The notes below the pieces were generated by a model. The model was not told the origin of the DNA, ran no database searches, and saw only the letters and a program-made list of their open reading frames with translations. DNA of 64,000 nucleotides from Citricoccus zhacaiensis (GTDB lineage: Bacteria > Actinomycetota > Actinomycetes > Actinomycetales > Micrococcaceae), in NCBI RefSeq assembly GCF_014645315.1, contig NZ_BMLQ01000001.1, forward strand, positions 305,665 to 369,664, written 5' to 3'. The translations under genes and the position numbers were made by a program. This document shows positions 39,264 through 49,244 of the stretch, in pieces (positions within the stretch are counted from its first letter, which is position 1; each line of letters begins with the position of its first letter).

Positions 39264-40487
39264 ATGGCGGCGACCACGGCAGTGCAGCGGCGCATCCCCG
39301 GTGTGGACGCGGCCCGGGGCCTGGCCCTGCTGGGCATGATCGCCACCCATCTGCTCGGACTGGTGTCCGCGGACGGGACGGAGCCGACCGTCGTCGGGCT
39401 GGTGTTCGCCGGGAAGTCCTCGGCCCTGTTCGCCACACTGGCCGGCGTCGGGTTGGCCCTGCTCAGTGGTGGCGCGGGCCGGACCGGCGCACCCCACCGC
39501 GGTCCCCTCCTCGGCTGGGACCGCCGCCGGGTGGCGGTGCGCGCGCTGCTGCTGTTCGTCCTCGGGCTCGCCTGCGGTTCCCTGGACATGAACGTCGCCG
39601 TCATCCTCGCCCAGTACGCACTGCTGTTCCTGATCGCGGTGCCGTTCCTGCATCTGGGGGCCCGCGCCCTGGCCGCCTGGGCGATCGGCTGGGTGCTGCT
39701 GTCCCCCGTGCTCGCGAGCCTGCTGTCCGCGGCGATGCAGTCGGCGGTGGGGTCCACGGCCTATGTGGATGGCTGGCGGCTGTGGTCCAATCCGACCCTC
39801 ATCGACCTGGTCTCCCAGCCCGGGCTGTTGGCCTGGGACCTGCTGTTCACGGGCTATTATCCCGTGCTGCAGTGGTTCGGCTACGTGCTCTTCGGCCTGT
39901 TCCTGGGCCGGTTGCGGCTGGACCGGATGCGGGTGGCGGCCGTCCTGGCCGCCGGTGGCGCCGCCCTGGCCGCGGTGGCCTTCCTGCTCTCCCGCGGACT
40001 GCAGCAGTGGCCCGGGGTGGCCTCGGCCCTGGCCACCGGGACGGGGGCCGGCACGCGTGCCCTCGAGGCCGAGCTGCTGACCGGTGCGAGTCTGTCCACC
40101 GAGTCGGTGCAGCACCTTCCGGTGTGGTTCACGCTCGCGACGCCCCACTCCGGGGCGCCGCCGGACCTGCTGCTGACCTGCGGGACCTCCGCCCTGGTGC
40201 TCGGCGTCTGCCTGTTGTTGACCCAGATCGCCCGCGGGGTGCTCGTCTGGCCGCTGATGCCGCTGATCGGTGCCGGTGCCCTGCCCCTCACGCTGTACGT
40301 GGGGCACCTGGTGGCCTTGGACCTCTTCGAGACGGCGACGGCGGACTGGCCCCGTCTCGGCCTGCTTCTGGCCTACTGGGTGGGTTGCCTCGTCGCCGGG
40401 ACCCTGTGGCGCGGATTCGGCTGGAGGGGCCCTTTGGAGTGGCTCGTCGCGACCGTCTCCGGCACGTTGGCCGGGCCGCGGCCCTGA
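39264..40487 (+). CDS. DUF418/DUF1624-like membrane protein (acyltransferase-related)
   Basis: Polytopic membrane protein of 407 residues with about ten helices. RRIPGVDAARGLALLGMIATHLLGL at residues 9-33 is the typical start of heparan-alpha-glucosaminide N-acetyltransferase-like (DUF1624) and DUF418 proteins, with the conserved D-x2-RG-x-A-x-GM and H. FTGYYPVLQWFGYVLFGLFLG, and YVGHLVALDLF near the end, follow the family pattern. SD AAGGAAGG before the ATG. Probably modifies an envelope glycan or lipid; substrate unknown. Confidence 0.78.
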   Translation: MAATTAVQRRIPGVDAARGLALLGMIATHLLGLVSADGTEPTVVGLVFAGKSSALFATLAGVGLALLSGGAGRTGAPHRGPLLGWDRRRVAVRALLLFVLGLACGSLDMNVAVILAQYALLFLIAVPFLHLGARALAAWAIGWVLLSPVLASLLSAAMQSAVGSTAYVDGWRLWSNPTLIDLVSQPGLLAWDLLFTGYYPVLQWFGYVLFGLFLGRLRLDRMRVAAVLAAGGAALAAVAFLLSRGLQQWPGVASALATGTGAGTRALEAELLTGASLSTESVQHLPVWFTLATPHSGAPPDLLLTCGTSALVLGVCLLLTQIARGVLVWPLMPLIGAGALPLTLYVGHLVALDLFETATADWPRLGLLLAYWVGCLVAGTLWRGFGWRGPLEWLVATVSGTLAGPRP

Positions 40488-40514
40488 CGCTCCGCGCCCC
40501 TGATGCCCCTGGAT

Positions 40515-41633
40515 TCACCGCTGACGGTGCAGGGGGCCGCCCACCTGGGTCAGGGGCAGGTTCGTCCCGGACCTCCGGGCCGAGATGATCTCAGCCATCA
40601 TGGACACCGCGGTCTCCTGCGGGGTCCCGGCCCCGAGGTCCAGGCCCAGGGGCGCATGCAGCCGCGCGAGTTCCTCCTCGCTCAGCCCCAGGTCCCGCAG
40701 GCGCTCCGTCCGTTCCCGGCTGGTGCGCCGCGATCCCATGGCGCCGACGAAGCCGGCCGGAGAGCGCAGGGCCTTCGCCACCAGCGGGTCGTCGAACTTC
40801 GGGTCATGCGTCAGCGCGCAGAGGACCGTGCGGTGATCGACGTGAAGCTCGTCCAGATACTCGTGGGGCCATCGCACGACGACCTCGTCCGCCTCGGGGA
40901 ACCGCTCGCGGGTGGCGAACGCCGCCCGGGCGTCGCAGACGGTCACCCGGTACCCCACCTCGGCGGCCAACCGGGCCAGGGCCGAGGCGAACGCGTTCGA
41001 GCCGAAGACCACCAGGTGCGCCGGCGCCGTGAAGCTGCGCACCGCATAGTCGGAGGGCGGGCCGCCGGCGGGGCTCGGGACGGTCACGACGCCGGAGCGA
41101 GACTCCCGCAGCAGGGCGGCGGCCTCGTGGAGGCGCCAGTCGGGCTCCGTTCCAGGTTCCATACCGGACTCCCTCCCGGACTCCCTCCCGTACTCCGTCG
41201 CGGTCACGAGACCGCGCCACCCGGCGTCCGGTCCCGGCAGCGCTGTGACGGTGGCGACCGGTTCACCGGAGCGCAGGGCCTCGGCGAGGGCTCGGAAGAA
41301 GTCCAGGTCCGCCGGGGCGACGCGTTCGAGGAAGACCCGGAGCGAGCCGCCACAGGTCAGCCCCACGTCGAGTGCCGCACCGTCGCTGTAGCCGTAGTCC
41401 CGGACCAGCGCCCGGCCCGTGGTCGCCACCTCTTGGGCGTGGGCGTAAACGTCCGCCTCGATGCATCCCCCGGACAGGCTGCCGATGACCGCGCCGTCGT
41501 CCAGGACGGCCATCTGCGTCCCCGCCGGTCTCGGCGCACTCGAGGAGGTGGAGACCACGGTGGCCAGCACGAAGCCGGCGTCACCGTCGAGGACCGGGCC
41601 CATCTCCTGCCACAGGTCGTCACGCTCGGACAT
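40515..41633 (-). CDS. XdhC/CoxI family molybdoenzyme maturation factor
   Basis: A 372-residue chaperone that in the family binds molybdenum cofactor, promotes its sulfuration and inserts it into xanthine-dehydrogenase-type enzymes (PaoD for PaoABC). N-terminal CoxI part: VLATVVSTSSSAPRPAGTQMAV, GSLSGGCIEADV, LTCGGSLRVFLE. C-terminal Rossmann XdhC part: LVVFGSNAFASALARLAAEVGYRVTVCD (split) and GFVGAMGSRRTS. A short Glu/Gly/Arg repeat (YGRESGRESGMEPGTEPDW, residues about 142-160) joins them. Last gene of the cluster, overlapping the MocA-like gene by 14 nt. Confidence 0.9.
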   Translation of the reverse strand: MSERDDLWQEMGPVLDGDAGFVLATVVSTSSSAPRPAGTQMAVLDDGAVIGSLSGGCIEADVYAHAQEVATTGRALVRDYGYSDGAALDVGLTCGGSLRVFLERVAPADLDFFRALAEALRSGEPVATVTALPGPDAGWRGLVTATEYGRESGRESGMEPGTEPDWRLHEAAALLRESRSGVVTVPSPAGGPPSDYAVRSFTAPAHLVVFGSNAFASALARLAAEVGYRVTVCDARAAFATRERFPEADEVVVRWPHEYLDELHVDHRTVLCALTHDPKFDDPLVAKALRSPAGFVGAMGSRRTSRERTERLRDLGLSEEELARLHAPLGLDLGAGTPQETAVSMMAEIISARRSGTNLPLTQVGGPLHRQR

Positions 41634-42441
41634 CGGCCTCCGTTCCCGGGCCGAGCCGGTCGAGGTCTTGCGGGGTGTCCACGTCGCGGCCCGTGGCCAG
41701 GTGCCCGACGTCCACGACGTCCACCACCTCAGGGTGGCTGCTCAGCCAGACCCGTCCGGCCGCGTCTCCCGCTGCCAGGGCGGCCGCCTCCCGGGCCCAG
41801 GGCCGGGGGAAGACCAAGGGATGACTGCGGACCAGCCGCCCCTGTGCATCCGGGTACCCGGCAGCCGTCACCCGAGGGCCGATGGCCTGGGCGGTGGCCG
41901 AGGTGGACCCGGTGGACCCGGTGGTGGTGGAGGCGGTGGCAGAGGCCAGCAGGCGGCGCACCACGGCCTCGCCGACGTCGGGCTGGTCCACCAGGGCCAC
42001 CACGACCAGGCCGGATGAGGGGCCGGAAGGGGCGAGCAGCCGGTCGGCGGTCTCGATCCCGAGCCGGAAGGACGATCCCATCCCCGACTCCCAGTCCGCG
42101 TTCACCACGGTATGCACGCGCTGTCCCTCGGGGGTGCCCGTCAGCGCGCCGTCCAGGATCCTCCGTACCTCCTCGTCCGAGGCGCCGAGAACCACCACCA
42201 CCGCGTCACAGCCGCCTCGCAGCAGGGCACGCGCCATGCGGACCACCTGGGGCATCCCGTCCATGCACAGCAGGGCCTTGGGCCCCCGGCCCAGGCGTCG
42301 GCCCGCACCGGCGGCCAGCAGCACGCCCACCACCGGTGCGCCGCCCGGGAACGGCCCTGCCGGCACTTGCACCTGCACCTGCACCTGCGAGCCACTCACC
42401 CCGACGGGCCCGGGGCCCACCGGAGGACGCGTGGGCCTCAC
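41620..42441 (-). CDS. MocA-like molybdenum cofactor nucleotidyltransferase
   Basis: GT-A-fold nucleotidyltransferase of 273 residues, related to MocA (CTP) and MobA (GTP). N-terminal GVLLAAGAGRRLGRGPKALL is the nucleotide-binding Lys/Arg loop; VVVALVDQPDVGEAVVRRLL contains the metal-binding Asp. Next to an XDH-type enzyme, formation of the molybdopterin cytosine dinucleotide is most likely. Oddities: a VQVQVQV run near residue 20 from a CACCTG repeat, and a Ser/Thr/Gly insert (STTTGSTGSTSATAQ) near residue 170. GTG start overlaps the Mo subunit stop (GTGA). Confidence 0.85.
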   Translation of the reverse strand: MRPTRPPVGPGPVGVSGSQVQVQVQVPAGPFPGGAPVVGVLLAAGAGRRLGRGPKALLCMDGMPQVVRMARALLRGGCDAVVVVLGASDEEVRRILDGALTGTPEGQRVHTVVNADWESGMGSSFRLGIETADRLLAPSGPSSGLVVVALVDQPDVGEAVVRRLLASATASTTTGSTGSTSATAQAIGPRVTAAGYPDAQGRLVRSHPLVFPRPWAREAAALAAGDAAGRVWLSSHPEVVDVVDVGHLATGRDVDTPQDLDRLGPGTEADVRA

Positions 42442-44525
42442 AGGAAGGCGTCAGAGGTCGCGGGCAGGTTCCGGACCCGGACCCCGGTGGCGTGGTAGGC
42501 AGCGTTGACCACGGCAGCCGAGGTCCCGACGATGCCGATCTCCCCGATGCCCCGGGAGCCCATGGGGGTGGCCCGCTCATCCACGTCGTCGAGCCACTCG
42601 ACGCGCAGGTCGCCGATGTCCGCGTGGGAGGCCACGTGATAGGTGGCCAGGTCCTGGGTCACGAAGTGTCCGAAGCGGGGGTCCCGCACCGACTCCTCGA
42701 AGAGGGCGGCCGAGAGTCCCATGACGAGCCCGCCCAGGAACTGCGAGCGTGCGGTGGTCGGGTTGATCACCCGGCCGACCGAGTAGACGCCCAGCATCCG
42801 CGGGACCCGCACCTCCCCGGTCCAGCGGTGCACCCTCGCCTCGGTGAACACGGCGCCGTAGGAGTGCATCGCCAGGTGTTCCGTGTCCGGATAGGACTGG
42901 GCGGTGGACGTGGTCTGCACTCCGGGGTCCGGGGCCTCGCCGTGGTCGGCCCGGAACTGTTGTGCGGCCTGGGTGATGGCGGTACCCCAGGACCCGGTGC
43001 CCGAGGAGCCGCCGGCCACGGTGGCGAACGGCAGGTCCGTGTCACCGATCGCCAGGTCGACCTCGGCCACACCCACCCCCAGGGCGTCGGCGGCGATCTG
43101 CAGCAGCGCGGTCCGGGCGCCCGTGCCGATGTCCACGGCACCGATGGCGACGGCATAGCGTCCCCGTTCCAGGGCCGTGACGCGCGCGGCATTGCCGGGG
43201 AAGAAGTTGGCCGGATAGGTGGCGGAGGCGACGCCGGTCCCGACCCACCAGTCCCCGTCCAGGGTGGCACGGGGTGCTACGGGCCGATCCGCCCACCCGA
43301 ACAGTTCCGCGCCGCGGTACAGGCAGTCGACCAAGCGCCGGTTGCTGAACGGGTTACCACTCCCGGGGTCCACCTCGGGCTCGTTCCGCACGCGGAGCTC
43401 GACCGGATCGACGCCGACGGCCACGGCCAGCTCGTCCATCGCCACCTCCAGGGCGTGCATCCCCGGCATCTCCCCGGGCGCCCGCATCCAGGAGGGGACG
43501 GGGACGTCGAGCGAGGCCACCCGGTGGCTGGTGCGCCGGTGCTCCCCCGCGTACATCATCCGGGCCGGGACGGCGGCGTGCTCCACGAACTCCTTGATCG
43601 CTGAGGTCTGGACCGTGACGGCATGCTCCAGGGCGATGATCCGGCCGTCCGGTTCCGCCCCGATGCGCAGGTCGGAGACGGTCTGGGTCCGGTAGCCGGT
43701 CAGCGGGAACATCTGTTGCCGGGTCACGGCCAGCTTCACCGGCCGCCCCTCGGCCCACATCGCGGCCAGCGCCACGGCCACCTCCGGGCCGTGGGGCGGG
43801 CCCTTGCTGCCGAAGCCGCCGCCGACGTACGGTGCCCGCACCCGGAGCCGTTCGGGTTCGATCCCCAGCATCGGGGCCAGGGTCGCGGCCACCCGGTGGA
43901 CGCCCTGGGTGGAGTCCCACATCGTCAGCGTCCCGTCCCGCCACAGTGCCGTGGCGGCATGCGGCTCCAAGGGATTGTTGTGCTCGTGTGGGGTGGTGTA
44001 GGTGTGATCGATCCGCACCGGTGCCGCTGCCAGCGCCGCGTCCACCTCGCCCTGCTCGGTGTCGGTCTCGGATCCCACGCTGGACGAATCGGGCCGGTAG
44101 GTCTCGGCCCCCTCCAGGGTGGCTGAGAACGGCTCAGCCTGTTCATGCACCCGGACCAGCCGGGCCCCCTCCCGCGCGGACTCGGGTGTCTCGGCGAGCA
44201 CCAGGGCCACGATCTGGCCACGGAACCCGATCCGGTCGTCCTGCAGCACGGCCAGTTCGCGATCCTCGGTGGAGGCGAGCCTCGGTGCCGTGGTGTGGTC
44301 CAGCACGGTCACCACCCCGGGGTGGTCCAGGGCATCACTCGCGTCCACGCGCAGCACCCGCCCCTTGGCGGTCCTGGAGGTCACCATCCAGCCGTGCAGG
44401 GGTGGCCGGTCCAGTTCGGCGTCGTTCTCCATGGCGTAGGTCGCGCGGCCGGTGACCTTCTCCCGGCCGTCGACCCGCTCCATCGCGGTGCCCATGGCCA
44501 CGGCCCGTACGGAGTTCGCAGTCAT
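42438..44525 (-). CDS. Xanthine dehydrogenase-family molybdopterin-binding subunit (PaoC/YagR-like)
   Basis: Catalytic Mo subunit of 695 residues. [14 protein letters not shown] marks the start of the a/b hammerhead domain; the Mo-binding domains contain [40 protein letters not shown] (split) and [19 protein letters not shown]. The general base Glu lies in [11 protein letters not shown] near the C-terminus. ATG 44525 has a GGAGG SD and an ATGA overlap with the FAD subunit. Together with the 4Fe-4S-type FAD subunit it resembles aldehyde oxidoreductase PaoABC more than xanthine dehydrogenase. Substrate probably an aldehyde; unproven. Confidence 0.92.
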   Translation of the reverse strand: MTANSVRAVAMGTAMERVDGREKVTGRATYAMENDAELDRPPLHGWMVTSRTAKGRVLRVDASDALDHPGVVTVLDHTTAPRLASTEDRELAVLQDDRIGFRGQIVALVLAETPESAREGARLVRVHEQAEPFSATLEGAETYRPDSSSVGSETDTEQGEVDAALAAAPVRIDHTYTTPHEHNNPLEPHAATALWRDGTLTMWDSTQGVHRVAATLAPMLGIEPERLRVRAPYVGGGFGSKGPPHGPEVAVALAAMWAEGRPVKLAVTRQQMFPLTGYRTQTVSDLRIGAEPDGRIIALEHAVTVQTSAIKEFVEHAAVPARMMYAGEHRRTSHRVASLDVPVPSWMRAPGEMPGMHALEVAMDELAVAVGVDPVELRVRNEPEVDPGSGNPFSNRRLVDCLYRGAELFGWADRPVAPRATLDGDWWVGTGVASATYPANFFPGNAARVTALERGRYAVAIGAVDIGTGARTALLQIAADALGVGVAEVDLAIGDTDLPFATVAGGSSGTGSWGTAITQAAQQFRADHGEAPDPGVQTTSTAQSYPDTEHLAMHSYGAVFTEARVHRWTGEVRVPRMLGVYSVGRVINPTTARSQFLGGLVMGLSAALFEESVRDPRFGHFVTQDLATYHVASHADIGDLRVEWLDDVDERATPMGSRGIGEIGIVGTSAAVVNAAYHATGVRVRNLPATSDAFL

Positions 44526-45546
44526 CGTGCCCCCTCCTGCTCCGATGTCCCGCCCGGCTTCCCGTCCAGGCCGCCGAGGAGCCGGGACAGCGCTTCCGTG
44601 GTGGCACCCCGCAGCAGCGGGCGCTTGTACTCGGTGTCCGGGCCGAAGGCCGCCTCCCGCAGCTCCTCCTCCACGGCCGCGGCGATCGCGGACTCGTCCG
44701 GCCGGCGTCCCCGCAGCGCTGCCTCGGCCCGGGCGGCCCGCCACGGTTTGTGGGCGACCCCGCCCCAGGCGAGCGCGATGTCCGCGACCGCGCCGTCGTC
44801 GTCGAGGGTCAGGGCGGCGGCGACCGAGACGAGGGCGAAGGCGTAGGAGGCCCGGTCCCGGGTCTTGACGTAGGTCGAGCGCCGGGCCAGCGGCGTGGCC
44901 GGGAGCTCGACCGCGGTGATCAGTTCACCGTGGGACAGCGTGGTCTCGATCTCGGGGTGGTGCCCAGGCAGGGTGTGCAGGTCCGCCATCGGGACCCGCC
45001 GCTCGCCGTCGGATCCCAGGACCACGACGACGGCGTCCAGGGCGGTCAGGGCGACGGCAAGGTCCGAGGGGTGGGTGGCCACGCAGGCCTCACTGGCCCC
45101 GAGCACGGCGTTGTACCGGCCGTACCCCTCGAGCGCCGAACAGCCGCTGCCCGGCTCCCGTTTGTTGCACGGGGTGGTGACGTCCTGGAAGTACACGCAC
45201 CGGGTGCGCTGCAGCAGGTTGCCGCCGGTGGTCGCCTGGTTGCGGATCTGGCCGCTGGCCCCGGCCAGCAGGGCCCGGCTGATGCCAGGCCAGCCGCTGC
45301 GCAGGAGCGGATGTGCAGCGAGGTCGCTGTTGCGCACGTTGGTGCCGATCCGCACCCCTGCCTCGGTCTGCTCGACGGTGTCCAGCGGAAGGCGGCTGAT
45401 GTCCACCAGCCGTCCGGGCGTGCTGACCCCGAGTTTGAGGTGGTCCACCAGGTTCGTTCCGCCGCCCAGGAACCGCGCCTGTGGATCCCCCCTAACGGCG
45501 CTGACCGCTTCTGCGGCGGTGGCGGGGGCTGCGTAGGTCAATGGTC

Positions 45547-45550
<4 letters not shown>
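44522..45550 (-). CDS. FAD-binding subunit with extra Fe-S cysteines (PaoB/YagS-like)
   Basis: Middle subunit of 342 residues. FAD is bound by [16 protein letters not shown] (27-42) and [21 protein letters not shown]. Cysteines C118, C128, C137 and C156 form a C-x9-C-x8-C-x18-C set in the position that holds a 4Fe-4S cluster in PaoB/YagS and 4-hydroxybenzoyl-CoA reductase beta; ordinary xanthine dehydrogenase lacks it. C-terminal CO_deh_flav_C domain from about residue 225. ATG 45550 overlaps the 2Fe-2S gene by ATGA. Confidence 0.9.
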
Positions 45551-46164
<614 letters not shown>

Positions 46165-46235
46165 AGTACCGAGGGGGCGCCACGCCTGGCCACACCCGCG
46201 GCCCGGTGAGAACGGCCCGATCAGAGCCGGGTCCT

Positions 46236-46685
46236 TCAGCTCCCGGACCGGGTGGAGTACAGCGCCATCGCGTCCCTCATGGCCTTCCGGGCCCGGGAAC
46301 GGTCCCCGGAGGCGTCGTAGCCGAGGGAGAGCCGGTACCAGGAGCGCCAGTCCTGCGGAGCGGCCTCGGCCTCGGCACGGAAGGTCTCGAACTGGACGTC
46401 CGCGGCGGCGCGGTCGATGCGCCCGGCGGCCGAGCGGGGCAGGTTGTCCTCGGGCAGTCCGCCCTCCGCCTCCAGGGTGCGGCCCATCTTCTCCATCGTG
46501 AGGCCGAAGCGCAGCTCACGCCACAGGGTCCACACGCCCACGGCGACCACGCAGAGCACGGCCACCCCGAGGATCTTGGCGATGGGCTGGGGTGCCTGCA
46601 GGAAGCTCACGGCGGATACGACCGCCACCACGGCGAACAGCAGCATGAGGGCGGCGATCGCCACCACTCCGATCTTGGTTCTCAT
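46236..46685 (-). CDS. Hypothetical membrane protein with TPR-like tail
   Basis: A 149-residue protein with two N-terminal transmembrane helices (VVAIAALMLLFAVVAVVSAV and ILGVAVLCVVAVGVWTLW) and a soluble C-terminus with two TPR-like helices (FRAEAEAAPQDWRSWYRLSLGYDASGD, RSRARKAMRDAMALY). Follows dapB by 15 bp in the same operon. Comparable proteins occur beside dapB in related genera. Function unknown. Confidence 0.72.
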   Translation of the reverse strand: MRTKIGVVAIAALMLLFAVVAVVSAVSFLQAPQPIAKILGVAVLCVVAVGVWTLWRELRFGLTMEKMGRTLEAEGGLPEDNLPRSAAGRIDRAAADVQFETFRAEAEAAPQDWRSWYRLSLGYDASGDRSRARKAMRDAMALYSTRSGS

Positions 46686-46700
46686 CGTCTCCGGTCCAGC

Positions 46701-47504
46701 TCAGTCGAGGTCCAGGTAGGCGTCCAGGCCGTAGGCCAGACCGGGCCGGGAGGCCACGGTCCGCAACCCCAGCAGGACACCGGGCATGTAGGCCCCGCGG
46801 TCGAAGGCGTCGTGGCGGACCACCAGCTGCTCCCCCGGCCCGCCCATCAGGACCTCCTGATGGGCCTCCAGTCCGCGCAGTCGCACGGCGTGCACGCGGA
46901 TCCCGTCCACCAGGGCCCCGCGGGAGCCGTCCGGATCATGGGTGGTCGCGTCCGGGGAGGCTCCGACGCCGGCCGCCTGGCGGGCGTCCGCGATCAGTCC
47001 CGCGGTGCGCACCGCGGTGCCGGAGGGCGCATCGACCTTGTCCGGGTGGTGCATCTCGATGATCTCCACCGAGGGGAAGTGACGGGCGGCCTTCGCGGCG
47101 AAGGCACTGGCCAGGACGGAGCCGACCGAGAAGTTCGGGGCGATCAGCACGCCCACCTCCGGATGCGCCGCCAGCTGCCCCGAAAGCGTCTCCCGGCGCT
47201 CGGCGGACCAACCGGAGGTCCCGACGACGGCGTGCAGGCCGTGCTCGACGGCGAAGGCCACGTTGTCCGGGGAGACCTGCGGGACGGTGAGGTCCAGCAG
47301 GTGGCTCGCGCCGGCGTCGAGGGCGGCCGAGACGGGATCCCGGGAGCCGAGCTCAGCCACCAGCTCCAGATCCGGCGCTCCGCCCACGGCCGCCACCGCG
47401 TAGCGGCCCATCTTGCCGGTGGCTCCGAGGATGGCGACCCGGATCGGCTCGGCGTTGGGTTCAGGGCGGGATACGGTGCGGGATTCGGTCTCGGGCGCAG
47501 TCAT
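46701..47504 (-). CDS. dapB: 4-hydroxy-tetrahydrodipicolinate reductase
   Basis: NAD(P)H-dependent enzyme of 267 residues, second step of the DAP pathway. The Rossmann loop GATGKMGR is at 27-34. The catalytic H152/H153 and K156 lie in EMHHPDKVDAPSGTA, and APNFSVGSVL carries the nucleotide contact loop. The N-terminal 20 residues are extra. Start at ATG 47504. Confidence 0.95.
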   Translation of the reverse strand: MTAPETESRTVSRPEPNAEPIRVAILGATGKMGRYAVAAVGGAPDLELVAELGSRDPVSAALDAGASHLLDLTVPQVSPDNVAFAVEHGLHAVVGTSGWSAERRETLSGQLAAHPEVGVLIAPNFSVGSVLASAFAAKAARHFPSVEIIEMHHPDKVDAPSGTAVRTAGLIADARQAAGVGASPDATTHDPDGSRGALVDGIRVHAVRLRGLEAHQEVLMGGPGEQLVVRHDAFDRGAYMPGVLLGLRTVASRPGLAYGLDAYLDLD

Positions 47505-47520
47505 GACCTCCAGTTTAGGC

Positions 47521-47542
47521 GGCGCCGGAGGCCCCCGGCGCC
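47521..47542 (-). terminator. Hairpin after the alanine/sodium symporter gene
   Basis: GGCGCCGG (47521-47528) pairs perfectly with CCGGCGCC (47535-47542) around a 6-nt loop, 31 bp past the symporter stop and 16 bp before the dapB start. No T-tract. Probably a terminator, possibly also in the dapB leader. Confidence 0.55.
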
Positions 47543-47573
47543 GACGCGCGCACCGGCAGCCAGCGGCTCGCTC

Positions 47574-49088
47574 CTAGTGCCGGTCACCGGCGGGCTTCAC
47601 CGGTGACCGCCCGGTGTGCGTGCGGGAGGAGCCGACCACGTTTCCGGACTTCCAATCCGCCCAGCCCGGCCGGTCCACCATGAAGGCCTCGATCTCGGCG
47701 GTGCTCGCCACCAGCTTCGGATCATGCTTGAGGTAGTGCCGGGTCTCGCGGGCGATCAAACCGGAGAGGACCAGCAGTCCGATGAGGTTCGGCAGTGCCA
47801 TCAGGCCGTTCATGATGTCGGAGAAGCTCCAGACGATGGACAGCGGCACGGTGCAGCCCACGAACACCACGAGCGAGAAGACCACACGGTAGGGCATCAC
47901 GAGCCGCTGACCGAAGAGCCGTTCCACGTTGCGCTCACCGTAGTAGGACCAGCCGAGGATGGTGGAGAAGGCGAACATGATCAGACCGATGGTGACGATC
48001 CAGTGACCCCATTCTCCGGGCAGGCCGTGAGAGAAGGCCTCGCCGGTCATCAGCGCCGCGGAGATCTGCTCACCGGTCGCCTCGTCGATCACGTTCCAGG
48101 CTCCGGTGGTGATGATCACCAGGCCAGTGCAGGTCACCACGATCAGCGTGTCGATGAACGTCTGCGTCATGGACACCAGTCCCTGCCGAACCGGGTGGGA
48201 CGTCTGGGCCGCTGCTGCTGCGATCGCCGCCGAGCCCATCCCCGATTCATTGGAGAACATGCCGCGTGCCACGCCGTACTGGATGGCGATGATGAGGATC
48301 GAGCCGGTGAAGCCGCCGACCGCGGCGGTGCCGGTGAAGGCATCGGTGAAGATGAGGGCGAAGGCGGCCGGGATGTCCACGAGGTTGGCGATCAGGATAT
48401 AGAGCGAGGCCGCCACGTAGAAGACGATCATGACGGGAACGAACCCGGCGGTGACCTTGCCGATGGCCTTGATCCCGCCCACCAGCACCAGCAGCGTCAT
48501 GACGGTCAGGATGATGCCGGTGATCCACGGGGCCACATTCCAGGAGCCTTCGACGTTGGCCGCGATGGAGTTGCCCTGGGTCATGTTGCCGATGCCGAAC
48601 GAGGCGAGGAAGGCGAAGACGGCGAAGGTCAGGGCCAGGGTCTTGCCCAAGGGCCCCTTGATGGCCTTCTGCAGGTAGTACTGCGGGCCGCCGGACTTGT
48701 CCCCGGCCTCGTCGGTGGTGCGGAACCGGACGGCCAGGTACGCCTCGGAGTACTTCGAGGCCATGCCCAGCAGGCCCGTGACCCACATCCAGAACAGGGC
48801 ACCGGGTCCGCCGATGCCGATCGCCGTGGCCACACCCACGATGTTCCCGGTGCCGACCGTGGCGGCCAGGGCGGTGGTCAGGGCCTGGAACTGGGAGATG
48901 TCTCCCTCGGTGTCCGCATCCCGCCGGCGGATGATCCCCAGATTCAGGGCGGGAAAGAGCTTGTGGAACTGCAGGAAGCCCAGACGGATGGTCAGGTAGA
49001 GGCCGGTGCCCAACAGCAGGGGGATGAGGAAGAACGGACCCCAGACGAACGAGCCGATGTTGTCCAGCACTGTTTGCAGTTGATCCAT
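47574..49088 (-). CDS. Sodium:alanine symporter, AGCS family
   Basis: Amino-acid uptake carrier of 504 residues with about eleven helices. Family motifs: IRLGFLQFHKLFPALN, TALAATVGTGNIVGVATAI (Na/substrate site), GALFWMWVTGLLGMASKYSEAYLAV (split), FSNESGMGSAAIAAA and AFSTILGWSYYGERN. Preferred start ATG 49088 (MDQLQTVLDN); the longer open frame has no homology. Monocistronic by position, ended by a hairpin. Confidence 0.93.
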   Translation of the reverse strand: MDQLQTVLDNIGSFVWGPFFLIPLLLGTGLYLTIRLGFLQFHKLFPALNLGIIRRRDADTEGDISQFQALTTALAATVGTGNIVGVATAIGIGGPGALFWMWVTGLLGMASKYSEAYLAVRFRTTDEAGDKSGGPQYYLQKAIKGPLGKTLALTFAVFAFLASFGIGNMTQGNSIAANVEGSWNVAPWITGIILTVMTLLVLVGGIKAIGKVTAGFVPVMIVFYVAASLYILIANLVDIPAAFALIFTDAFTGTAAVGGFTGSILIIAIQYGVARGMFSNESGMGSAAIAAAAAQTSHPVRQGLVSMTQTFIDTLIVVTCTGLVIITTGAWNVIDEATGEQISAALMTGEAFSHGLPGEWGHWIVTIGLIMFAFSTILGWSYYGERNVERLFGQRLVMPYRVVFSLVVFVGCTVPLSIVWSFSDIMNGLMALPNLIGLLVLSGLIARETRHYLKHDPKLVASTAEIEAFMVDRPGWADWKSGNVVGSSRTHTGRSPVKPAGDRH

Positions 49089-49244
49089 GACGGTGAACCG
49101 GTCTTTCTGTCCGTGGTGCGGTGCCCGGCCCCTCGGGCGACGGATCGGCCTGTGAGAGGTCGATGCCGTCCAGAATGTTGCACACACCACTTCGAGTCAA
49201 GCGACTCCCCGCAGGACACCCGGATGAAAACGTCCTGGAAACAC

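Noticed and set aside
40473-40484. 12-bp palindrome GGGCCGCGGCCC at the end of the DUF418-like gene
   Set aside because: There is no loop space for a hairpin and such GC palindromes are expected by chance at this composition.
49212-49237. 6-bp stem CAGGAC/GTCCTG downstream of the M16 gene
   Set aside because: The stem is too short with a 14-nt loop and no T-tract to call a terminator.
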